A stretch of DNA of 29,206 bases, from positions 1 through 29,206 of the forward strand of contig CAAFWX010000109.1 of NCBI GenBank assembly GCA_900766795.1, given 5' to 3'. The notes beneath the pieces are model-generated. The model saw only the letters and a program-made list of their open reading frames with translations. It did not search any database and was not told the DNA's origin. Made by a program: the position numbers and the translations under genes. Position 1 is the first letter of the stretch. Every line of letters begins with the position of its first letter. The DNA is from Oscillospiraceae bacterium (lineage in GTDB: Bacteria; Bacillota_A; Clostridia; Oscillospirales; Ruminococcaceae). Below are positions 6,422 through 14,959 of this stretch, one piece after another.

Positions 6422-8662
6422 TTAAATATCGTCAAAATCGAAATCGTCAAGCCCGCTTATGGTTTCCTGCTCCTCAGCGGTCATGGGCGCGGAGATTACC
6501 TCCGCAGCCGCCTGCGCGGATATCCCAAGCACCTCGCCGATGTTTTCGGCGATGTCCGCCTTTTCGCTCGGAGAGAACACCGCAAAGGTTCGCCTAAGAC
6601 ACACCAGCGCGGGCTTAAATTCCTCGTCGGAAAGCTCCGAGATAAACGCGCACAGCTTTTCCCACAGCGAAAGCCTTGCGATAAGAGCGCGGCGGTTCTT
6701 CGCCGCAAGCCCCTCAAACCACAGCGCGCCCTCGGCGGGGGGAGTGCCTTTTGAAAGGCGGCGGCTGATAAGCTCCGAGAGCTTTTCGGCGGGGAGCTTT
6801 CCCCTGTCAGTGAGCACCGCGCAGGCGAATCCCGATAGCAGCGGGCTTGCCATATCGCTGTCGGCAAGGTCGCAAAGCAGCCGCACAAAGCGCTCCTCGG
6901 AAAGCTCCGCGTGTGACAGCGCCGCGTCGTTTACTGCGGAAATCGCCGACATAAGCTCATGGGCGGCGTTCTCGTCGCAGACGCACTCCGTCGGCAGCGA
7001 CAGGCAGAACCTCAGGAAAAGCTGTTCCATAAGCTCCGCAAGCGGCTCGGTGTCAAGCCGCCGCAGGCTGCCAAATCGGATTATTGCAGAGAGCGTGCCT
7101 ATCGTTTCTCCGCAGTCCCGAGCGCAAACGCAGTCCGCCGCCAGTCTTTGCACGGCGAGAACGGCGGTCTTTATCGCGCCCGCTATTCCGCAGAGGAACG
7201 CGTCGCCGAGCACCTTTGCGGCAATGGGCAGGTTCTCCGCCGTGAGCAGCTTTTCGGAAAGCCTAAGCGCGCACGCCTGCTCAATCGTGTCTCCGCCGAT
7301 AAGCGACGCTTCCACAAGGCGAATTTCGCATTCGGGCGTCCAGCGCAGCTGCCACAGCTCGGTATGCTCGTTGTCGGCGGTGTTCCGCTGAAGCGCGCCA
7401 AAGCCGATGTCCAGCACCCGCAGCCTGTGCAGGAAAAAGGAGCGGTTAAGGTCAAGAAACGCGGATTTCTCGCTTTTCACCCGCAGATTTTCCCGTAGGT
7501 CGAGTTTTAGTTCCTCCGCAGCAGCCGCGCGGTAGCGCTCCAGTTTCAGCTCCGAAAGCTGGCGCAGAAAGTCCTGCTGGACGGAGGTGGAAACGCTGCC
7601 CTCGGGCAGTGAGCCTATTTTCGTGCCTATTTCGATATCCGCGCAGGAAATGCTTATCTCGCCAAAGCTGCCGTGACCCATGCAGGTCACCGCTGCGTCG
7701 CGCAGGTCGGACAGGGCGGGCTGTTTTCCGCCGCGCATTTGCGCAAGGGTTTCCGCAAGGCGCAGCGCTTCAATCACCTCTGCGGAGGAAGCGGAATAGC
7801 CACGTTGCCGCTGCCCCTCGGCAATCCGCGCAAGGTACTGCGCAGCGGACTGCTGTTTTCCGCAAAGGCGGTCGTTCCACAAAATCTCGTAGAACCCCGG
7901 AGCCTTGCTGCCCGCGCCGTAGCCCGAGCGCCGTGAAAGACGGTAGTAGGAATAGGGCATAAGCGTTGAGAGCGATTTAAGCGCGGGGATTTTTTCCGTC
8001 AGCTTTTCGTCCTGTGCCGAAAACGGCACGCCGTCAAGCCCGCCGGTGTGAAACGCGCCTGTTATCACCGCGATTTTTTCGGTGGGAACGCTATGCTCCG
8101 CTTCATGGATAACGCGCCGCATATAAGCCTCGCGAAGCGCGTTGTGCTCGTCCTCGGGGGAAAACTCACGAAGTCCCCTGCCGTATTCGCGCACGGCGCA
8201 AAGCAGCTCGGAAAGGTCTTTCGCCTGCTCGAAATTGTACTCCCAGAAAGTGTCGTTGTCAAGCCCCGTCATCTTCTCAATGCGCTCGTAGACGCTCTCG
8301 CGCTCCTCGGGGTCAGGCTCGTTTTCGGGAGCGTCCTGTCGCGCGTAATATTCAAGCGCACAGCCGCTCGGCAGGTCGCAAAAGCGCACCTCGGCGCCGT
8401 TTTCCCGCGCCCAAATTATCGCCTGATATTCGGGGGAAAATTCCGCGAAGGGATACAGCACCGTCCTCACGGGCGGGTTTTCGGTATAGGCGAGAATTGC
8501 GGCAGGAAGAACCGCCTCCTTTGCGCAAAGCTGCCCGATAAGCCCCGACAGGTCGGACGGGCCCTCGATAAGAACAAGCGTTGGTTTGTGGAGGTCGAGA
8601 AACTCCCTCACAAAAAACGCGCAGGCGGGGGAGAAGTGCCTTACTCCGAAATAGTGTGCCAT
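6422..8662 (-). CDS. DUF5682 family protein (TIKI/TraB/EreA-like motifs)
   Basis: The protein has 746 residues. Its ATG (8660-8662) shares one base with the MoxR stop (TAATG), a translational coupling arrangement. The opening H-Y-F-G-V-R-H-F-S-P, then L-V-L-I-E-G-P, is typical of DUF5682. Motifs: G6-x-x-H9, E33 in the following strand, R-E-A-Y-M near 177-181, and G202-A-F-H205-T-G-G. This order (GxxH, Glu, RExxM, second GxxH) is the signature of the TIKI/TraB/PrgY/EreA/ChaN superfamily, some members of which are metal-dependent proteases or esterases. Assigning DUF5682 to it is my inference from motifs. The C-terminal ~450 residues are Ala/Leu/Glu-rich helices, probably a repeat scaffold. There is no signal peptide or membrane segment. 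It is a likely effector or core subunit of the MoxR-vWA complex; the substrate is unknown. Confidence 0.9.
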   Translation of the reverse strand: MAHYFGVRHFSPACAFFVREFLDLHKPTLVLIEGPSDLSGLIGQLCAKEAVLPAAILAYTENPPVRTVLYPFAEFSPEYQAIIWARENGAEVRFCDLPSGCALEYYARQDAPENEPDPEERESVYERIEKMTGLDNDTFWEYNFEQAKDLSELLCAVREYGRGLREFSPEDEHNALREAYMRRVIHEAEHSVPTEKIAVITGAFHTGGLDGVPFSAQDEKLTEKIPALKSLSTLMPYSYYRLSRRSGYGAGSKAPGFYEILWNDRLCGKQQSAAQYLARIAEGQRQRGYSASSAEVIEALRLAETLAQMRGGKQPALSDLRDAAVTCMGHGSFGEISISCADIEIGTKIGSLPEGSVSTSVQQDFLRQLSELKLERYRAAAAEELKLDLRENLRVKSEKSAFLDLNRSFFLHRLRVLDIGFGALQRNTADNEHTELWQLRWTPECEIRLVEASLIGGDTIEQACALRLSEKLLTAENLPIAAKVLGDAFLCGIAGAIKTAVLAVQRLAADCVCARDCGETIGTLSAIIRFGSLRRLDTEPLAELMEQLFLRFCLSLPTECVCDENAAHELMSAISAVNDAALSHAELSEERFVRLLCDLADSDMASPLLSGFACAVLTDRGKLPAEKLSELISRRLSKGTPPAEGALWFEGLAAKNRRALIARLSLWEKLCAFISELSDEEFKPALVCLRRTFAVFSPSEKADIAENIGEVLGISAQAAAEVISAPMTAEEQETISGLDDFDFDDI

Positions 8663-9744
8663 TATGCGTTACGCTCCGTGCACTCGGCGTACAGCTCCGA
8701 AAAAGCCTTGCCGCGCTTTCTCATCACGTTTTCGAGGTACTCCGTCCATGCCGCCTTGTCCTTTGCGTCGTCCTTGACGATTGCGCCTTGAAGCGCGGCG
8801 GCAAGCTCCGCGTCGGTAACCTTTCCGCTGCCAAAGCTCCCCGCCAGCGCCATGGAATTTACCAGCAGGGAAATCTCCTCTGCGGAGGACAGCACGCCCG
8901 TTGTGGGTTTCAGCTTCTGCTGACCGTCGAGAGTCTGACCCGCGCGCAGCTCGCGGAAGATTGTCACCACGCGCTCGACAGTGCTGCGGTCGGGGATTTC
9001 CGCGTTAAGCCCAAAGCCGCTTGAAAGCTGCTTTACGCGGGTGGTTACGATGTCGATTTCGGTGTCGATGTCCGCGGGGGTGGGCAGCACCACGATATTA
9101 AAGCGGCGCTTCAGCGCGGAGGACATCTCGTTTACGCCCTTGTCGCGGGTGTTGGCGGTGGCGATTATCGTAAAGCCTTTCTGCGCGGGGACTTCCTCGG
9201 AAAGCTCGGGGATAGAAATGCGCTTTTCGGAGAGAATGGAAATCAGCGCGTCCTGCACCTCGCTTGCGCAGCGGGAAATTTCCTCAAAGCGGCAAATCGT
9301 GCCTGTTTCCATGGCGGTGTAAACGGGGGATTTTACGAGCGAATTGAACGAGGGTCCCTGCGCAAGCAGCATTGCGTAGTTCCACGAATAGCGAATCTGC
9401 TCCTCGGTGGTGCCCGCCGTGCCTTGAATCACCTGAGAGGACTTGCCGTTGATTGCCGCGGCGAGGTGCTCGGAGAGCCATGATTTCGCCGTGCCCGGCT
9501 CACCGATAAGCAGCAGGGCGCGGTCGGTGAGCAGCGTTGCGATGCAGATTTCCACAATGCGCTTGTCGCCCATGTATTTGGGGGTAATCTCGGTTTTCCC
9601 CGCCTTTCCGCCGCAGATGTAGGTCAGCACCGATTTCGGCGACATTCGCCAGCCTGCGGGAACGGGGTTCGTTTCGTTTGCAATAAGAGCGTCAAGCTCG
9701 GCCTTGTAAAGCTCCTCGGCGGGGAGTCTGAGTATTTCGGACAT
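8662..9744 (-). CDS. MoxR-type AAA+ ATPase
   Basis: The protein has 360 residues, starting at ATG 9744 with AGAGG 7-8 bases upstream. Walker A is G81-E-P-G-T-A-K-S88. The Walker B strand reads I-C-R-F-E-E-I-S-R, so the usual first Asp is Glu. Sensor 1 lies in I-I-A-T-A-N-T-R-D, and L-K-R-R-F follows. A C-terminal helical lid completes the domain. MoxR ATPases work with vWA proteins as chaperones that load cofactors or remodel complexes using ATP. Gene order SWIM, helical protein, MoxR, DUF5682, vWA resembles E. coli yehL-yehP-type and actinobacterial clusters, so the closest relatives are likely YehL-like rather than methanol-dehydrogenase MoxR. It is cytoplasmic. The stop overlaps the DUF5682 start by one base. 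Confidence 0.95.
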   Translation of the reverse strand: MSEILRLPAEELYKAELDALIANETNPVPAGWRMSPKSVLTYICGGKAGKTEITPKYMGDKRIVEICIATLLTDRALLLIGEPGTAKSWLSEHLAAAINGKSSQVIQGTAGTTEEQIRYSWNYAMLLAQGPSFNSLVKSPVYTAMETGTICRFEEISRCASEVQDALISILSEKRISIPELSEEVPAQKGFTIIATANTRDKGVNEMSSALKRRFNIVVLPTPADIDTEIDIVTTRVKQLSSGFGLNAEIPDRSTVERVVTIFRELRAGQTLDGQQKLKPTTGVLSSAEEISLLVNSMALAGSFGSGKVTDAELAAALQGAIVKDDAKDKAAWTEYLENVMRKRGKAFSELYAECTERNA

Positions 9745-9756
9745 TTTGGTTACCTC

Positions 9757-11682
9757 TTATTTCCAATATAGTTTCAGCTGTTCGTTTATAAAATGTATCT
9801 GGTTGTCAATCACGCTGTTATCAACTGCGCCGCGCAGCTTTTCCACGCGTGCAATCAGGTCTTTCAAAGCGTTATGTATGTCGTCATAATTATCGAAATG
9901 CTTAGCAAACCGAAAATGCGGCAGATTTCTTTTGACAGAGTTTTGCGCTTTCATGGAGTTTATGATGAAGTTGTTCAGCATTTCGGCTAATTCCGCGCTC
10001 GGAATATCGGGGTTCAGTTGTTCAATCAATGTTAAAACGCCGAACCCTCCGAACGTGTTCATGCACTTTTGCACGAAGTACATACCCGCCGCTCTTATTC
10101 GCTCGTAATCCTCGGCAGAGCAGTTCGGGATAAGACTTCTCGCGATAACGCTTGCAATCATATTTATGGAATTGTCCGCTCTCCTGTAAGCAACGGTAAG
10201 CGCGTCCTCTTTTGCGCTGCCCTTAAACCCAAGCTTCTCGGCGTTTTTCAGCATGTCCTTTCGTTTTGGCGCGTCAAGCTGTCGGAAAAGCCGCTCGGTT
10301 TCATCGCCTGTTTTGCAGATGTGCTGTATAATCCACTCAGGGAGCCTTTCGCACAGCGGAGTGAGCGGAAGCAGCGAGCTGTTGTAATACGGGTTCTGGG
10401 CGAAATAGTAACTGCCGAGCAGCGGAATATAGGACAACGAGCCGAGATAATCAGCGCGGTTGTACTGCTCGTTTGATACGACAGGCTCTTTTTCGGGGTG
10501 CTCGAGGAAATCCGCGAAAGCCTTAGGGCGGTAGAAAACATCGGGGGCTTTCGCGTAAAGCCTGTCAATCTGTGCGCGGACGGCGGCTGCGTTTTTGCCC
10601 GTCAATGTGCGCATAAGAGCGGAAATGCAGCTGCTTTTGGGGTCGATGTTTACAGGTAAATCGGATTGAACAGAGAGCTTCAGAAAAACGTCGTCAAGCT
10701 CGGTTTTGTTTTGCAGGAGGGTTGTCGCGGCGCTCTCCAAATCCATGCCCGCTTCAAGCCTTGCCTTTGAGTCCTCGGAATGCTCCGCGATATCCAGCAG
10801 ATCCAAAAGGTACTTTCTCACAAACTCCGTGCAGGTCTTTTCCGAAGAAGCCGCAACCGCTCCTGCCATGCTCTTCTTGTACTTTTTCAGCAGCTTTTCA
10901 AAAATCGGCTCCGCCTCGGGCGCGTCCATTTCCGCTAATGTCATGAGCGCCGCGTCCTTTAGCTTGCCCTTGCTTGTGTTGTAGATTTCGGCAAGCAGCG
11001 CGCCGTTTTCGGGCGAGCAGGAGAGCGCACAAACCGCCTCAATGCGCAGCTTTTCGGGGCGGCTCTCGTCTTTCGCAAGCGAGCGGAAGAACTCGTTTTC
11101 CTCGTCCCCCGAAAGCTTCGCGATATACTTTAGCTGTCTGCCCGTTTCCTTTACCGACGCCTTTAGCGCGGGGACAAGCTCCTTTCCGCAAAGGCTGCAC
11201 ATTATCTCGCAGAATACCTGATAATTCTCGTTGAATTTTCCCGTTTCAAGCTCGGCAAGAAATGCCGAAACAATGCGCGGGTCGCGCAGGGTGTCCTTGT
11301 ATTCGGCAGACAGCTTCCACAGCTCGTCCTTGCTTTTTTCCAACAGCTCGGTTATAGCTGCGACAGCGGAGGCAGGCTTTTCCGCGGCAGGGAAGCCGCC
11401 CTGCGCAGGCAGAACCTCGGAGTTGTCGGCAAAAACGCCCTGCGTCACCGCCAGAGCGTCCGCAAGCGCAATGCAGTCGGCGATTACGCTCTCGGGCTTG
11501 TCGGAGGAAATCAGCGCTTCGCACAGTGAAAGCAGCTTTGCGAAAGCCTTGTTAGCTTCGGCGAGCGGCTTAAAGTCCTCCACCGCGCGTTTCAGACGGA
11601 AGTCCTCGCTAATCGTCATGCAGCCTGCCGCAGCGGTGTTATAAAGCCTTTCGCGCAGCTCGTAGAATTTTGAGATATCCAT
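9757..11682 (-). CDS. HEAT-like helical-repeat protein of the MoxR-vWA operon (DUF5691-like position)
   Basis: The protein has 641 residues, starting at ATG 11682 with GGGGGAAG just upstream and 11 bases after the SWIM gene stop. It is almost entirely helical. Residues ~200-300 show HEAT-like alternation (L-R-I-E-A-V-C-A-L, then L-K-D-A-A-L-M-T-L-A-E-M), consistent with an alpha-solenoid. A region near residues 410-470 rich in Tyr, Pro and Asn (such as S-Y-Y-F-A-Q-N-P-Y-Y-N) breaks the pattern. There is no catalytic motif, signal peptide or membrane segment. In actinobacterial versions of this operon the same slot holds a DUF5691 protein; I cannot confirm homology by eye. The probable role is a scaffold or client adaptor for the MoxR ATPase encoded 12 bases downstream. 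Confidence 0.8.
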   Translation of the reverse strand: MDISKFYELRERLYNTAAAGCMTISEDFRLKRAVEDFKPLAEANKAFAKLLSLCEALISSDKPESVIADCIALADALAVTQGVFADNSEVLPAQGGFPAAEKPASAVAAITELLEKSKDELWKLSAEYKDTLRDPRIVSAFLAELETGKFNENYQVFCEIMCSLCGKELVPALKASVKETGRQLKYIAKLSGDEENEFFRSLAKDESRPEKLRIEAVCALSCSPENGALLAEIYNTSKGKLKDAALMTLAEMDAPEAEPIFEKLLKKYKKSMAGAVAASSEKTCTEFVRKYLLDLLDIAEHSEDSKARLEAGMDLESAATTLLQNKTELDDVFLKLSVQSDLPVNIDPKSSCISALMRTLTGKNAAAVRAQIDRLYAKAPDVFYRPKAFADFLEHPEKEPVVSNEQYNRADYLGSLSYIPLLGSYYFAQNPYYNSSLLPLTPLCERLPEWIIQHICKTGDETERLFRQLDAPKRKDMLKNAEKLGFKGSAKEDALTVAYRRADNSINMIASVIARSLIPNCSAEDYERIRAAGMYFVQKCMNTFGGFGVLTLIEQLNPDIPSAELAEMLNNFIINSMKAQNSVKRNLPHFRFAKHFDNYDDIHNALKDLIARVEKLRGAVDNSVIDNQIHFINEQLKLYWK

Positions 11683-11693
11683 ATTCTTCCCCC

Positions 11694-13115
11694 TTAAACC
11701 AATCTGATAATGCTGTCAGCCGATACCACGGACAGCGGACAAAGGTAAATTCTGCGCTTGTCTGAATCATAAAACATCTCGCCAAGCACCGCTCCCTTTT
11801 GCGGAATTTTCGCAACCCTCAGCACGTTTATCACATTCGGATAAGCCGCTGTTTCCCGCAGAGAAATGCTTTCCCCGCCGCTTTTAAGCACGGCGCGTCC
11901 GTCCTCGGCAAAGCCGATAAAGTCAAATGGCACAAGCACCGCCGCCGTGGGGTCGGAGAGGGTGTTTTTCAGCTCGTTTTTCGCTTTTTTCACCGCGTCG
12001 GCAAGGCTCGGCTCAGCGAGGGAAATCACCTTTTCGTAATCCTCGGCGCGGGCGTTTTCGGCGGCAGTGCTCTCCCAGCGAATACGGCGGTTAAGCCCGC
12101 CGGGGTAGCGGTAAAGCTCGGGGACGGAATACACCCCGAATTTGCTGTCGTCCGATTGGAGGTGCTTCAGCGCTTTGAGCGGACGGATATTTTCGGTTTT
12201 GGAAATCTCTCCGCTTTCCAGGTCAATCCAATATCCCGTGTCAACATATGCAGCGTGTGTATTGTCGAACAGCACCGAAAAGGACAGTTGCATAATCCGC
12301 GCGTTTTCCTTGAAAAGACCGATTTCTTTAAGCTGCGACAGCTTCCAGATTCCGCCCATTGCTTCGTATAGCACGCTGTCCTCGGGCAGCACCTCGCCGC
12401 TTTCCAGCTTTTCGTTTATGTAGGCGCGGCTCTTTTTTATCGTGGAGCTGAGCTTCACGCAAAGCCCGACAAGCCTTGCCGCTTCTGCGTCGTTCGGCTC
12501 GGCGGAGAGCGCTTCTGCTGCGGTAACAATGTCTGTGACAATCGCCATCGGCTCGGGAAGATAGTATTCGCCGAGCTGCTTTGCAAGCGCTTTGTACTGC
12601 GCCGCGCAGGTCTTGTTGATGGAGGACACGCCGCGGCTGAACACGTCGTTTACAAACTGCTGCGCAAGGTCAAGCCCCTCAGCCTGCTTGCGCAGCTTCT
12701 TTTCTGCGGCGGATTTGTTCTGCTTTGGCGCAGGCTTTACTTCGCCCGACGAGCTTTTTTCTGCTTTCGCGGCAAGCTTCCTGCGCTTTTCGGCGACATC
12801 TTCGGGAGCCTCTGCCTCAGCAAAGGGCTTCCCCGAAAGGTACGCCAGCATTATCGCCAGCCCGTGCTTGCAGGGAAACTGCCTGCTTGGGCAGGTGCAG
12901 CGGCAGATGGGCGAGTCGCCCGAAAAATCCGCCGATGTGCGGTAGGGGTTCTTTCCGCTGCCCTTGCACTCGCCGAAAATCAGCGTTTTGTCTGCGGTCA
13001 CTGAAAGGCCCGAAAAATCGCCGCTTCGGGAAATACGCTGCGCGTTAGAGAAGGCTGCGGGGTTGGGTGCGAGCGCACGCACCAGTTCCTCGGTGATGAT
13101 ATTGACGGTTGCCAT
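11694..13115 (-). CDS. SWIM zinc-finger protein, first gene of the MoxR-vWA operon
   Basis: The protein has 473 residues, starting at ATG 13115 with AAAGGA 7-8 bases upstream. The SWIM zinc finger is near the N-terminus: C73-x-C75-P-S-x4-C82-K-H84-G-L, followed by a hydrophobic helix. This matches the CxCx(n)CxH form, known to bind zinc and to mediate DNA or protein binding. Residues ~100-140 are a charged Lys/Ala/Glu-rich linker. The rest is helical, then a beta-rich C-terminus that I cannot name. E. coli YehQ and actinobacterial SWIM proteins occupy a similar place beside MoxR-vWA genes. It is the first gene after the promoter at 13192-13220, with a ~75-base leader. It may recognise the nucleic acid or protein target of the complex, which is inferred. 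Confidence 0.92.
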   Translation of the reverse strand: MATVNIITEELVRALAPNPAAFSNAQRISRSGDFSGLSVTADKTLIFGECKGSGKNPYRTSADFSGDSPICRCTCPSRQFPCKHGLAIMLAYLSGKPFAEAEAPEDVAEKRRKLAAKAEKSSSGEVKPAPKQNKSAAEKKLRKQAEGLDLAQQFVNDVFSRGVSSINKTCAAQYKALAKQLGEYYLPEPMAIVTDIVTAAEALSAEPNDAEAARLVGLCVKLSSTIKKSRAYINEKLESGEVLPEDSVLYEAMGGIWKLSQLKEIGLFKENARIMQLSFSVLFDNTHAAYVDTGYWIDLESGEISKTENIRPLKALKHLQSDDSKFGVYSVPELYRYPGGLNRRIRWESTAAENARAEDYEKVISLAEPSLADAVKKAKNELKNTLSDPTAAVLVPFDFIGFAEDGRAVLKSGGESISLRETAAYPNVINVLRVAKIPQKGAVLGEMFYDSDKRRIYLCPLSVVSADSIIRLV

Positions 13116-13191
13116 AAGTTTTTCCTTTCGACTGTAATGATGTAGGAGTTTTGCGTGAAGCTTATCCTGCGCTGTTGGTAACTATATCTAT

Positions 13192-13220
13192 ATTATAAAC
13201 CCGCGGAAAAGCCGTGTCAA
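13192..13220 (-). promoter_or_regulatory. Consensus sigma-A promoter of the MoxR-vWA operon
   Basis: On the minus strand, TTGACA (13215-13220) and TATAAT (13192-13197) are separated by exactly 17 bases, a perfect match to the vegetative consensus. The start would lie near 13185, giving a leader of about 70 bases before the SWIM gene ATG at 13115. No operator or riboswitch is evident. Confidence 0.92.
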
Positions 13221-13278
13221 TGGCATATTCGTAAAGTGTGTCGTAATTCTGCCGACAGAATCAATGCGTGAAGCGAAA

Positions 13279-13307
13279 AAGCCACTCCGAAAATACAGGA
13301 GTGGCTT
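13279..13307 (-). terminator. Intrinsic terminator after the PH-domain gene
   Basis: AAGCCACTCC (13279-13288) pairs with GGAGTGGCTT (13298-13307) around a 9-base loop. On the minus strand the hairpin is followed by a run of T (TTTTTTCGC). It closes the flavin reductase/ung/PH operon and insulates the promoter at 13192-13220. Confidence 0.9.
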
Positions 13308-13320
13308 GATAATTCGTATA

Positions 13321-13755
13321 TCAGGGAATGTCGGGACGACCGTCGCCGTCCTGGTCCATGTGGTCGAGGTCCATGGGCGCCATTCCGACGATATCTCTTC
13401 CGCGTATGGAATACTTGTCGCGCTGAACCTGCACAGCTTCATCGAGAGCACGCTTCACATCACGGGGTTTCTTCACGGAAACCAGTTCCTTGCAGGGGGT
13501 GTCGCTGTCCTTGGAAAGCAGCTTTATCGTACCGCAGCCGACTATTCTCTGCCAGAACGACAAGGAGATGGATTTGTCGTATACGCGGTAAAGCTCGATT
13601 TCGTCCTCCTTGAGATTGAGAAATCCCTTGCGGGTGATAAGCTTTGTTTCGGTCAGAATGTATCGTGTGAAGGAAATCGGAAGCCCCAGAATGCACTTCT
13701 TGCCCGTCCACACAATTTCCCCGTACTCTTTCGTAAGCCTTTCCATGTTTGCCAT
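13321..13755 (-). CDS. PH-like (bPH2/YdbS-type) domain protein with Asp-rich C-terminal tail
   Basis: The protein has 144 residues. I choose ATG 13755 because AAAGGTGG sits 7 bases upstream; the earlier in-frame ATG at 13773 overlaps that site. Residues ~8-95 form a strand pattern with Y-I-L-T-E-T-K-L-I-T-R-K-G, typical of bacterial PH domains (bPH_2/DUF304), where the phrase 'x-x-L-T-x-x-R-L-x-x-x-x-G' is characteristic. Unlike YdbS/YdbT there is no membrane segment. The last residues contain D-Q-D-G-D-G-R-P-D, a calcium-loop-like acidic motif (as in thrombospondin type 3 or EF-hand loops), unusual beside a PH domain. It starts 29 bases after the stop of the zinc-ribbon gene and ends just before a terminator. 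Function unknown. Confidence 0.8.
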   Translation of the reverse strand: MANMERLTKEYGEIVWTGKKCILGLPISFTRYILTETKLITRKGFLNLKEDEIELYRVYDKSISLSFWQRIVGCGTIKLLSKDSDTPCKELVSVKKPRDVKRALDEAVQVQRDKYSIRGRDIVGMAPMDLDHMDQDGDGRPDIP

Positions 13756-13784
13756 AATTCGTCCACCTTTCATTCAGTCGCCGC

Positions 13785-14936
13785 TCAATCCGAGAGCTGC
13801 CGTATTTTTTCCTGTATTCGCTTGTATTCCGCAGAAAGCGGGTTTGCGTTCTTTTGGTTGAGGTAAATCCTGCTGTAAAGCCGGTTGAAGAAAAGGCTGC
13901 CGCTGAAAAACCTGTTCATTCGGCGCATCTGTTCGATGGAGTACACCCTTTCGAGGAACATTTGCTTTTCGTGCGGCGTGGTGTTTTGCTCAAGCCCGCC
14001 CATCATCAGCAGGTCGTAAATCGTACTCAGCGCGATTTTTACGCTCGACGGCTCATAGCCTCCGCCTGTTATTTCCTCGCAGAAAGCAATCGCGTCGTTT
14101 ATGCGTATCTCGTCCCTGTTTCTGAGCCACCCTACGCGGTCATAGACGTAAAGCGCGCGGCAGAGATTCTCCTTTACGCGGACATCGTCGTGATATTTCA
14201 TGATGAGCAGCATTGCGTGGCGAAACTCCTTGTCGGGTTCCTCGGGGTAGTTTCCGACGGCGAAGCGCGTGGTTTCGTGGTCAAGCCTTGCGGCGTCGGT
14301 GAGCGGCGCGCTGTCAACGTTCATGCAGTGCGCCAGCAGCCTGCACGCGGTCTTTCGCAGCGCGGGAAAGCTCTCCATAAGCCTTGCGAAGAACCCTCTC
14401 GTATAGAGCGGCGACACAAAGCGCCCGCCCTTGGAGAGAAACTTCTCCACAATTCCTAAAGCAAATTCAAGGGAGTTCTGCGCTCTTGTCCAGTCGCTCT
14501 GCGAGCGAATCAGCGCAATCGTGCCGCTGAGATAGTTTTCCCAGTTCTCCACGTCCTTAAGGTTCAGAATACCCGCCGTCATCAGCCCGCAGACGCTCTC
14601 AAAGTCGTTTGGGTACCACTCCAGCGCCTTTTTGAAGCCCTCAAAAGCCTTGGCAAATTCCCATTTTGTCATAAGCTCCTGCGCCTTTTGGCATTCCTCG
14701 CGGCATTCGGACAGCCCGTAGGAGTTATCCCCCGCGTCGTCCTCGTCAATCAGCTCGCTCAGGTCGGCAACAAGCGCCAGCTCGTCGGGGATCGCGGCGC
14801 GCAGTCCCTCCAGCAGCTCCTCTCGCGCCTCGTCAAAGGCAATGTGCGTGCCGCAGTACAGGCAGAATCCCGAGGGCAGGTCGCTGTCAAGCATGATCAT
14901 GCGCTCGCATTTCAGGCACACGCAGTATTCAAGCAT
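13785..14936 (-). CDS. Zinc-ribbon protein with TPR-like helical repeats
   Basis: The protein has 383 residues. I choose ATG 14936, with AGGAGG 8 bases upstream; the GTG at 14945 overlaps that site. The N-terminus has two knuckles, C7-x-x-C10 and C25-x-x-C28, i.e. a zinc ribbon. An acidic segment (L-I-D-E-D-D-A-G-D) follows, then a helical body; a TPR-like unit is visible at about residues 87-112 (A-K-A-F-E-G-F-K-K-A-L-E-W-Y-P-N-D). No catalytic motif or membrane segment is seen. It lies 23 bases after ung and upstream of the PH-domain gene. I do not recognise the family; an adaptor role is a guess. Confidence 0.8.
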   Translation of the reverse strand: MLEYCVCLKCERMIMLDSDLPSGFCLYCGTHIAFDEAREELLEGLRAAIPDELALVADLSELIDEDDAGDNSYGLSECREECQKAQELMTKWEFAKAFEGFKKALEWYPNDFESVCGLMTAGILNLKDVENWENYLSGTIALIRSQSDWTRAQNSLEFALGIVEKFLSKGGRFVSPLYTRGFFARLMESFPALRKTACRLLAHCMNVDSAPLTDAARLDHETTRFAVGNYPEEPDKEFRHAMLLIMKYHDDVRVKENLCRALYVYDRVGWLRNRDEIRINDAIAFCEEITGGGYEPSSVKIALSTIYDLLMMGGLEQNTTPHEKQMFLERVYSIEQMRRMNRFFSGSLFFNRLYSRIYLNQKNANPLSAEYKRIQEKIRQLSD

Positions 14937-14959
14937 GAGAAGCACCTCCTCGGATAGTA

